Origin: Chimonanthus salicifolius
Taxonomy: Eukaryota > Streptophyta > Magnoliopsida > Laurales > Calycanthaceae
Length of the DNA: 64,000 nt
Direction: 5' to 3'
NCBI GenBank assembly: GCA_013350335.1
Contig: CM023535.1
Span: 31,342,991 to 31,406,990, forward strand
Shown one piece after another: positions 1 to 9,500 of this stretch (the first letter of the stretch is position 1; each line of letters begins with the position of its first letter). Position numbers and translations under genes: made by a program. The notes under the pieces are model-generated. The model saw only the letters and a program-made list of their open reading frames with translations, searched no databases and was not told the DNA's origin.

Positions 1-278
1 AAGTATGAATGAATCTTGGACTTAGAATGCACACAAATGAATGGATGATTAACCATGGAGGAAAGGATGGCAAAACGGTAAATAAGTGCCACATTGAAAA
101 ACCATAGATTCGGCCATAATACATGGCCGAACCCTATGGGGATTAGACATGGAATCGGATATTACGAATGATTTAAATGAAACAGATAGATGCTGTGTTT
201 TAGGCTCGCAAATTGGAATTTTAAATTTGGCCAAAATCGGATTTATGTATGAGTCAAAAACCAATGGATAATGGGCTA
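1..278 (+). repeat. LTR B, first visible part (interrupted by element A)
   Basis: This is the middle of a gypsy-type LTR whose start lies left of the window. It reads like 55340-55640 of solo LTR N, including a GGCCAT...ATGGCCGAACCC hairpin near 111-137. The LTR resumes at 10212 after element A. The 5-bp sequence ggcta at 274-278 is repeated at 10212-10216 and is the target-site duplication of A. Confidence 0.85.
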
Positions 279-1360
279 TGTAACACCCCGATTTCTCAAT
301 AAGATGAATATTTACGAAAATACCCCTGGATTGGTGAATTCAATAAATATGATTGTAAATAAGGAAATGGTGGGGCTCATTGCTCAAATTAAGGTCATAT
401 GAGCACATTATAAATGTCAAGTTTGATTGGTTGGGTAATTTCTCAATGAAGTGGAAAATTACCAAAATGCCCCTGAGTTGTTAAATTAATTATTTTGTGA
501 TGTTAAGTAAGGAAATAGTGGGGCCCATTGCTCAAAATAAAATCATATGAGCACATTATGAATGTTAAGTTTGATTGGTTGGGTAATTTTCATCATTTGG
601 GTCAAAAATGGCTAAATGGGTCAAAGGGCCCAAATGGGACCTATCGGGTCTTATTGGATTATTTGACCGTTTTGTAAATTTAAATTAAATGGGGTTAAGC
701 CTATTTGATTGGAAATCAAGTGGAGAAGAAATGGGTAGGCTTGATCCATGTATGAAAACCATTTACAAATGACCAAAATTCCATATTTGGGTCATGGAGT
801 CAAAAACGGGTCAAGGAGCTAAAAGTGGACCCAACGGGTCGAGTTGACTATTGTTGACCGTGTGAACCCTCAAGGGAGCTCAAACACGATTCAAATCAGT
901 TGAGTGGGATGGAGGTGAGTTGGAATTAAATCAAAAGGTGAGTTAACTCATATGCATTAAATGAAATGCATTAAATGTGATGAGTTGGGTTGGAATAAAA
1001 ATACATTGAGTTGGGTGAGTCAAAATGGAAATTCAAGGGGCTGTAAAATCAGTGAGTTGAGAGGGAATTTGAAGAGATTGGCTGGTCTTAAACCAACCAA
1101 AACAAGTCCCACACGTTGGGGACTTGTTTTGGTGATTTTCATGATGGGTTTTAAATGAGAATACATGGAAATTGGATGAGATGCTTGGGGATTTGAATGG
1201 CTGCATTGGTAGCTGCCAAGGGGTGCCTTGGATGGCACCCAATGCCCACCGTTTTGAGCAAGAAATTATGAGGAATTGAGAGGTTTTTGGGGCTGAACTA
1301 CAAAAACAATAAGCACACAAGGTTGGCCATTTTTCACATTGGAAATCCAAGAATTTCCAT

Positions 1361-1381
1361 CTCTCTCTCTCTCCCTCTCTC
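1361..1381 (+). promoter_or_regulatory. TC-rich tract, possible transcription start region of LTR A
   Basis: A CTCTCTCTCTCTCCCTCTCTC run is followed by about 130 bp of purine-rich sequence that ends at the donor-like site at 1511. The same order (CT tract, AAGAAGGAG-type purines, GGTAAGT) appears in LTRs E, G, I, J, K, L, M, N and O. TC-rich tracts are common at plant transcription starts. No clear TATA box was seen, so the role is inferred. The 3' LTR copy is at 7591-7611. Confidence 0.35.
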
Positions 1382-1643
1382 AAATTCGTTTTTCCTACCT
1401 GGAATAGCAGAGGTGTTTGCACCAGTAGATCAAGCACAAAACAGCAAAAGAAAGGAAGAAATAAAAGGGAGAAACCAAGGACCAAAGGCAAAGAGAAAGA
1501 TTGGAAGTTTGGTAAGTATTTATTTGTTATTTTGGTATAATAACATGGAGCAAATGTGGTGTGTATTGGCCATGGTTATGGCCGAATACACCAAGGTTTT
1601 AACCTTGATTAGTGGAGGATTTAAAATGGTAAAAATAACCATT

Positions 1644-2660
1644 GGGTTCGGCCACCATGAAGGGCCGAACCCCATGTGAGAGATGGCTTGGTTTTCATGT
1701 TTTGAAACATGAAAACCATGGGTTTTATGAACTGTTTTTGGGTTTGATTTAAGATTCAAATGCATGTTTTAGAAAGGTTTAAAACATGGATTCGGATGTC
1801 ATGAATGGCTGAATGTATCATGGGTCTAAGACCTTGGGTATCAAATGATGAAAGGGTTCATTGCGTTCGGCCATCTTGGATGGCCGAACACCATGAATTG
1901 ATGTTGAAATCTTGATATTTTTGTAAGATAAAACCATGCAAATGTCTTACTGTTTTGGATGATTAGATTAGACATAAGATGACATGTTTAAGTGGTTCAA
2001 ACCAAAGGCCATAGGGTTCAGCCAATGAGCATGGCCGAACCCCATGAAATGGTGTGATCATTTTATGGTTAATGGTGATGGTTTTGAGAGATAAAAACCA
2101 TACATTACCATGGGGTTTTTATGTGATTTACATGAAGATTATTTACTGATTTTGGTTGGCTAATATATGGCTGAACCATGGTAATGTTATGGTTAAGTTA
2201 CTGATCTAAAACAGTGGATTAAAACTGGAAAAATGGACCATGGGGATTGGCCATCTTGGATGGCCGAATCCCATGAGGTGTTATGGTTATTTGGACAAAA
2301 TAATGAATTTATTAGATGGTTTTGAGAGGTTAAAGTGCAGCAATGATGTGCTGATTTTTATATGAATAAGTGACACCAAAAATATGTATGAGAGACCAAA
2401 ACATGGACCTAGGGTTCGGCCACCTTGGATGGCCGAACCCCATGTAAGTCTTTCATGTTTTTGGTGAGTTAAAAACCATATGAAGATATGGTGTTCTTAT
2501 GGTAATAAATGGATTAATATGTTACTGTTTTGGTGAGTTAATATGAGGCTGAACCATGTTTAATTCATGGTTGAGTTAGCATGATTAAACCATGAGTGAT
2601 CATGGTGTTGATTGGATCAAGTGAACCCTAGGGTTCGGCTATGAGTATGGCCGAACCCCA
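1644..2660 (+). repeat. Array of six GGTTCGGCC / GGCCGAACC hairpins
   Basis: Inverted repeats of the form GGGTTCGGCCAN...TGGCCGAACCC start near 1644, 1863, 2014, 2243, 2412 and 2631. Spacing alternates between about 220 and 150-170 bp, which suggests a two-part unit of about 370-400 bp. Between them are smaller inverted repeats such as GGTTTTCATG...CATGAAAACC (about 1690-1717). The 3' LTR copy is at 7874-8890. Confidence 0.8.
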
Positions 2661-3136
2661 TGGGACTGTTTTGATAAGTAATGGGTAATAGAACCCCATT
2701 ATGGTGGAATGGTTATGAATGTTGGTTTCAATATGGTTTAAGGTCAATGGCAAAAACTGTAAATACCAATCGAATGATCAATGATGGAAATGATCATAGG
2801 GTTGGATGTACGGACACGAACCCCACATGATGTGGATGGCTCTATAATGTGATTAAATAAGTGAATGATGTTATGACTTATTGATTGATATATGGATAAG
2901 GTACCGGAAGTCGAACGACGTGCGAGTCGTGACCGGGTGACGCAAAAGAAAGATCAGTTACTGAAGGGATTCTTCAGTAGGTTTCCTACCTACTTGTAAC
3001 CACGGTTTTACCCAGTTTTTCTTATGATACTCTTGTTTTAATATATGTGTTTCAAATGATATATTATGCATTAACAAATGGCATACAGGCATTGGCATCT
3101 CATGCATAGTCATGGGATAATGAATGAAGTTCTACA

Positions 3137-3410
3137 GTGATGGCTACGATTGTACATGATGGGGGTTGCCCATTGCATGTACATATTGTATAGAAGAGAT
3201 GAATGTTGTTGTAATTTACCTTGTCGGTGCAAGGCACGTCAAGTGATGGCTACGATGGTACATGATGGGGGTTGCTCATTACATGTACATCGCTTATAGA
3301 AGAGATGAAGGTGTGTTGTAATTTACCTTGTCGGTGCAAGGCACGTCAAGTGATGGCTATGAAAGTACATGATGGGGGATGCTCATTGCATGTGCATATT
3401 TCATAGCATT
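3137..3410 (+). repeat. Tandem repeat, unit about 107 bp, about 2.5 copies
   Basis: GTGATGGCTACGA-type units begin near 3137, 3243 and 3350 and contain GTACATGATGGGGGTTGC. They occupy the same place in the LTR, after the CATCTCATGCATAG block and before the acceptor, as different tandem repeats in other LTR families here. The 3' LTR copy is at 9367-9640. Confidence 0.75.
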
Positions 3411-3859
3411 GTTTTACCTATTTTGATGATCATGTATTATGATATGTATATGCATGTTTTATATGCTAACATGTGGTAGCCCTGATTCGGGAACCTACTG
3501 GGCGCGTTGATCTAACGCCCTAATTCTATCCTCAGAGGAGATTGCAGGTACAAGTAAAGGAAAAGAAAAGGTCATTGACCGGGAGGGGAGCTGAGCCTAA
3601 GTGCTTTAATGATGGATTTGGATTATGTTATATTACTGTCACTTGAATATTTTGTTGGACATGTAATAATTCGTTACTTGCTATGGTTTGATTAGGATAA
3701 TAACCTTTGGACGGTTGATCTATGTTATTTAATGTTTAAGACTGTTACTTGCTATCTCGTCTTTCTATTCCGCAATTATTCTAGATTATTCCGCATGTTG
3801 ATGTTAGTTCCATGTGTGATTCACTATCATGGTTTATTCCATGTACACATGGGTGGCCA

Positions 3860-3893
3860 GTTAAGGTTCAGACTTGGGTAGTCTGAACTTAAC
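3860..3893 (+). other. Conserved LTR-end hairpin (R/U5)
   Basis: GTTAAGgTTCAGACT and AGTCTGAACTTAAC pair around a 5-nt loop with one bulged G. The hairpin lies about 90 bp before the LTR end. An equivalent with changed but still pairing arms is present in every LTR of this type in the window. The 3' LTR copy is at 10090-10123. Confidence 0.7.
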
Positions 3894-3983
3894 TCGCGTC
3901 GTGACGCCGCCCGCTCTCTTCCGATGTTTATTTAAAAAAAAAATTAGACTCTGAGATTCTCGGAGAGGGCGGGGCGTTACAGT

Positions 3984-3995
3984 TGGTATCAGAGC
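3984..3995 (+). other. Primer binding site of element A (tRNA-iMet)
   Basis: TGGTATCAGAGC follows the 5' LTR after a two-base gap. It is complementary to the 3' end of plant initiator tRNA-Met, the usual primer for this type of LTR element. Confidence 0.9.
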
Positions 3996-4427
3996 GAAAC
4001 GGGAAGTTGAATCATCGAAGTAAGATTAAGACGGTTTCATGTCTCACTGACGGATAAGAATCCCAACTGACCGACTCTTCGGAGTCCGCTGCCTGGGGGC
4101 CGGATTAATTTACTTCGAGTGACTCGGACTGAACAATCAATCTGAGAACGACAATGAAAGATAGCAAAGTAAAGTACAGTCATCATAATTGGACAAATCA
4201 AACGTAGCAAGGTAGGATGAACTCCCCTGAAATCCCCACACTGAGAAACAAACAAGAGGAAATTAGAGATTTCCCCAGAAACAAAAGAATACAAAGAGTG
4301 ATGATTTGGTAATCTTCCCCAAACAAAATACATGATATAATGCGTGATCAGATTCCCCTAAAAACCAAGAGTGGGTTATTTAAAATTGTTGTTGAATATT
4401 CTTGTATTTTATTGATATGATACAGAT

Positions 4428-5000
4428 ATATCGAGTAATGTGGAGTACTCAGAGTGTTACAGTGGAACTCCTAGCAATCCCATAGACTTGGTGTCTGCTT
4501 CTAACAACACCAACATGGAGGCTAATGTGAACCTTCAGGAAGAGGAATGGAATCTAGCACCATTGGAAGAATTGAACTTAGCACCAATGGAGGAGGTGCA
4601 TCTAGCACCGTTACCCGAGTATCTTGTGGAAGATATTCCTTGGTTAGTGGAACCTCTTGAGGAAGAAGAGGAGGAGGATCTGGGACTTTTCTTTTATGAG
4701 GATCCTATGGAAGACTTTTCTATAATATTGGAATCGGCGAGGGAGGTAGATCCCTACGATACATGTGAGTTGTGAAATCAAGACGGGCACAACTGTAGGT
4801 ATTGTCGTCACCCTTTAGGCATTGTCTGCCCGTTCTATGGACTGTATGGGCATGGAAAGGCGAGGAGTAATTGTCCTTATATTGGAGGACCTGGGTTAAT
4901 ACCCTGCACAACATGTGAAGTATTGGGGCACACGGCGATGATGTGTCCTGATAACTATTTCAAGTTCGCTAATGATGCGGAATCTTCTACGGAAGACTAG
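4428..5000 (+). pseudogene. Broken ORF0 (acidic zinc-knuckle protein) of element A
   Basis: The frame is colinear with intact ORF0 of element C (14704-15165, minus strand). It runs through a shared [11 protein letters not shown] motif, an acidic stretch with repeated NLAPLEE-like units, and a cysteine-rich C terminus ending in CTTCEVLGHTAMMC (CX2CX4HX4C). Two lesions are visible. The start codon is ATA at 4428 where C has ATG. TGA at 4773-4775 replaces the codon for a zinc-ligand-type Cys (residue 79 in C). In-frame initiation could use a non-AUG codon (GTG at 4440), but the stop still removes the whole zinc region. Because A moved recently, the protein was probably supplied in trans or is not needed. 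Confidence 0.75.
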
Positions 5001-6492
5001 GATAGGAAGTAATATGAAAGGTATTAAAAAAAGGGTTATTTTTGCAAGGGTGTATATTTTGGTTATACATAGGGTTTGTTTCACCCTACCCACCTTTGTA
5101 CAAGGATAAAGTATGAAGTTATATTAAGTATGCGATGTTATGATTCTAAGAGGATTTTTGGGACTAAGATATAGGTGACGAGGTCACTTGATTACATTGA
5201 GAAGTGGTATGGGGTGCGTCCCTCACGTGATGTTGATGATTGAGATGTGGTATGGGTGCGTCCCTCACATGGTATTGATGAGATAAGAATATAAACTTCA
5301 TGAGTATGGCTTTGAGTAGCTATGAGGCTGTGGGAACCTTGATACGAAATACGGAGACTTGGTTCTGTAGGACTACCGTTGAGGAGTGGGTCCCTCGCAT
5401 GTTACGCGCTGGAGGGCGCTCTTACTGCTGTTTGGTACACTAGATGTGCTGGAATGCGCAGAGCTAAGTACTATTTTACCCGGTGGGGGTGGTACTAGCT
5501 TCGTCAGACGCAGAGAAACCGCCTTAGAGCTTGACTGAATCACCTATGAGGTGAAGGGATGCAGGACGAGGTAGACCGGATCACGTTGGATGTGGGTCTT
5601 CTGCTTGGTAAGTCATAAGTCTTAAGTCTTGCAAGGGGTCGGGATATATTTGTGATTTGATATGGTTACCACAATCTTATAGTGATTCATTTGAATGTTG
5701 TTCTTACGGATATTAATCATGGATATATGATACTCATGGACAGAGTGATACCAAGGATGGATGGTTTCCATGAATGGATTATACCCATAAGTGGGTTATA
5801 TTCATGGATGATTATAAAACAGAGATAGATGATATTTACTGAAAGCGAAACACCAGGGAAGGATCTTTTTAACCATGGGTGATTATTCCCATGGTGGTTT
5901 GGATTGATGCCGGGAATTGGTATCGTGGAAGTTGGAACAAAAGTTGTTAGTCACATAGAGACTTATGTGCAAAGAAAGATGTGTTTAAATTTGGAGATAT
6001 ACTCAACGGAAAAGATAAGTGTATGGTGAAACTTGAATGGAAAACTATGGACGACTGCCGAGTTAGACTGATCACCTGGCTCTGTAGTTAACTGATGGAA
6101 TTCCAGGAGAGTGCAACTAGAAACCTAGTTGAAATGGAATCAGAAAAAGCTCTGAGCATAGGCTCGCATTGGCAGGCTACCTCACACAGAGAGTAGATAA
6201 AAGAACATATTGAGCCGGTACGTATGGAAAATACTATGAGAGCAGGTAAAGTGAAACAGAGTAGATTGATCTATGTGAGATCACAAATGGCTCACGAGAA
6301 AAAGATATAACATGAGACAGAACAAAAGGTGTTACGGAATCAAGCGATTCAATTTGTCAAGGTGGTGTGGATTGACATGGTAATGAAGAAGTCACTTGGG
6401 AAATTGAAATCGGAAATAAGAATAGCACACTCTGAGATATTTATGGAATCGTTTAGAACCCTACTTCACTCGATTTTCGGGACGAAAATTTT
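5001..6492 (+). other. Non-coding interior of element A
   Basis: About 1.5 kb shows no retroviral domain and only a short chance ORF (67 codons at 6329-6532). The first roughly 100 bp still resembles the spacer downstream of ORF0 in C; after that the similarity stops. A short repeated phrase (GGGTGCGTCCCTCAC) occurs near 5214 and 5256. Confidence 0.6.
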
Positions 6493-6508
6493 AAAAAGAG
6501 GGTTATAT
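6493..6508 (+). other. Polypurine tract of element A
   Basis: AAAAAGAGGG followed by TTATA directly precedes the 3' LTR start, the expected place for the plus-strand primer. Confidence 0.65.
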
Positions 6509-9500
6509 TGTAACACCCCGATTTCTCAATAAGATGAATATTTACGAAAATACCCCTGGATTGGTGAATTCAATAAATATGATTGTAAATAAGGAAATGG
6601 TGGGGCTCATTGCTCAAATTAAGGTCATATGAGCACATTATAAATGTCAAGTTTGATTGGTTGGGTAATTTCTCAATGAAGTGGAAAATTACCAAAATGC
6701 CCCTGAGTTGTTAAATTAATTATTTTGTGATGTTAAGTAAGGAAATAGTGGGGCCCATTGCTCAAAATAAAATCATATGAGCACATTATGAATGTTAAGT
6801 TTGATTGGTTGGGTAATTTTCATCATTTGGGTCAAAAATGGCTAAATGGGTCAAAGGGCCCAAATGGGACCTATCGGGTCTTATTGGATTATTTGACCGT
6901 TTTGTAAATTTAAATTAAATGGGGTTAAGCCTATTTGATTGGAAATCAAGTGGAGAAGAAATGGGTAGGCTTGATCCATGTATGAAAACCATTTACAAAT
7001 GACCAAAATTCCATATTTGGGTCATGGAGTCAAAAACGGGTCAAGGAGCTAAAAGTGGACCCAACGGGTCGAGTTGACTATTGTTGACCGTGTGAACCCT
7101 CAAGGGAGCTCAAACACGATTCAAATCAGTTGAGTGGGATGGAGGTGAGTTGGAATTAAATCAAAAGGTGAGTTAACTCATATGCATTAAATGAAATGCA
7201 TTAAATGTGATGAGTTGGGTTGGAATAAAAATACCTTGAGTTGGGTGAGTCAAAATGGAAATTCAAGGGGCTGTAAAATCAGTGAGTTGAGAGGGAATTT
7301 GAAGAGATTGGCTGGTCTTAAACCAACCAAAACAAGTCCCACACGTTGGGGACTTGTTTTGGTGATTTTCATGATGGGTTTTAAATGAGAATACATGGAA
7401 ATTGGATGAGATGCTTGGGGATTTGAATGGCTGCATTGGTAGCTGCCAAGGGGTGCCTTGGATGGCACCCAATGCCCACCGTTTTGAGCAAGAAATTATG
7501 AGGAATTGAGAGGTTTTTGGGGCTGAACTACAAAAACAATAAGCACACAAGGTTGGCCATTTTTCACATTGGAAATCCAAGAATTTCCATCTCTCTCTCT
7601 CTCCCTCTCTCAAATTCGTTTTTCCTACCTGGAATAGCAGAGGTGTTTGCACCAGTAGATCAAGCACAAAACAGCAAAAGAAAGGAAGAAATAAAAGGGA
7701 GAAACCAAGGACCAAAGGCAAAGAGAAAGATTGGAAGTTTGGTAAGTATTTATTTGTTATTTTGGTATAATAACATGGAGCAAATGTGGTGTGTATTGGC
7801 CATGGTTATGGCCGAATACACCAAGGTTTTAACCTTGATTAGTGGAGGATTTAAAATGGTAAAAATAACCATTGGGTTCGGCCACCATGAAGGGCCGAAC
7901 CCCATGTGAGAGATGGCTTGGTTTTCATGTTTTGAAACATGAAAACCATGGGTTTTATGAACTGTTTTTGGGTTTGATTTAAGATTCAAATGCATGTTTT
8001 AGAAAGGTTTAAAACATGGATTCGGATGTCATGAATGGCTGAATGTATCATGGGTCTAAGACCTTGGGTATCAAATGATGAAAGGGTTCATTGCGTTCGG
8101 CCATCTTGGATGGCCGAACACCATGAATTGATGTTGAAATCTTGATATTTTTGTAAGATAAAACCATGCAAATGTCTTACTGTTTTGGATGATTAGATTA
8201 GACATAAGATGACATGTTTAAGTGGTTCAAACCAAAGGCCATAGGGTTCAGCCAATGAGCATGGCCGAACCCCATGAAATGGTGTGATCATTTTATGGTT
8301 AATGGTGATGGTTTTGAGAGATAAAAACCATACATTACCATGGGGTTTTTATGTGATTTACATGAAGATTATTTACTGATTTTGGTTGGCTAATATATGG
8401 CTGAACCATGGTAATGTTATGGTTAAGTTACTGATCTAAAACAGTGGATTAAAACTGGAAAAATGGACCATGGGGATTGGCCATCTTGGATGGCCGAATC
8501 CCATGAGGTGTTATGGTTATTTGGACAAAATAATGAATTTATTAGATGGTTTTGAGAGGTTAAAGTGCAGCAATGATGTGCTGATTTTTATATGAATAAG
8601 TGACACCAAAAATATGTATGAGAGACCAAAACATGGACCTAGGGTTCGGCCACCTTGGATGGCCGAACCCCATGTAAGTCTTTCATGTTTTTGGTGAGTT
8701 AAAAACCATATGAAGATATGGTGTTCTTATGGTAATAAATGGATTAATATGTTACTGTTTTGGTGAGTTAATATGAGGCTGAACCATGTTTAATTCATGG
8801 TTGAGTTAGCATGATTAAACCATGAGTGATCATGGTGTTGATTGGATCAAGTGAACCCTAGGGTTCGGCTATGAGTATGGCCGAACCCCATGGGACTGTT
8901 TTGATAAGTAATGGGTAATAGAACCCCATTATGGTGGAATGGTTATGAATGTTGGTTTCAATATGGTTTAAGGTCAATGGCAAAAACTGTAAATACCAAT
9001 CGAATGATCAATGATGGAAATGATCATAGGGTTGGATGTACGGACACGAACCCCACATGATGTGGATGGCTCTATAATGTGATTAAATAAGTGAATGATG
9101 TTATGACTTATTGATTGATATATGGATAAGGTACCGGAAGTCGAACGACGTGCGAGTCGTGACCGGGTGACGCAAAAGAAAGATCAGTTACTGAAGGGAT
9201 TCTTCAGTAGGTTTCCTACCTACTTGTAACCACGGTTTTACCCAGTTTTTCTTATGATACTCTTGTTTTAATATATGTGTTTCAAATGATATATTATGCA
9301 TTAACAAATGGCATACAGGCATTGGCATCTCATGCATAGTCATGGGATAATGAATGAAGTTCTACAGTGATGGCTACGATTGTACATGATGGGGGTTGCC
9401 CATTGCATGTACATATTGTATAGAAGAGATGAATGTTGTTGTAATTTACCTTGTCAGTGCAAGGCACGTCAAGTGATGGCTACGATGGTACATGATGGGG

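Larger units (their letters stand above)
1512..3535 (+). other. Putative LTR-internal intron of element A (2024 bp)
   Basis: The donor is G|GTAAGTA at 1511-1518. The acceptor is TTCTATCCTCAG ending at 3535, with a branch-site-like CTAAC at 3512-3516, about 20 nt upstream of the AG. A second AG lies at 3546-3547. Donor, branch site and acceptor are kept in at least nine other LTRs here although the sequence between them varies widely. The intron would contain the hairpin array and the tandem repeat. The 3' LTR copy is 7742-9765. No transcript evidence is available. Confidence 0.5.
279..3981 (+). repeat. 5' LTR of element A
   Basis: The LTR is 3703 bp, starts TG and ends CA, with extended inverted termini (TGTAACACCCCG and CGGGGCGTTACA). 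In order it holds a TC-rich tract (1361-1381), a donor-like GGTAAGTA (1511-1518), six GGCC hairpins (1644-2660), a conserved GTAGGTTTCCTAC block near 2978, a 107-bp tandem repeat (3137-3410), a branch-site and acceptor block (3500-3535), TGTAATAA near 3663 and a terminal hairpin (3860-3893). ORFs of up to 152 codons occur in it but overlap on both strands and match no protein motif, so they are not called. Confidence 0.95.

Noticed and set aside
1033..1679. ORFs of 130 and 152 codons in the LTRs of A (also at 7263-7909)
   Set aside because: They overlap on opposite strands, match no protein motif, and owe their openness to LTR sequence. Their identity in the two LTRs reflects recent duplication, not selection.
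3984..3995. Fragment of a tRNA gene
   Set aside because: Only a 12-base primer-site match is present, with no cloverleaf around it.
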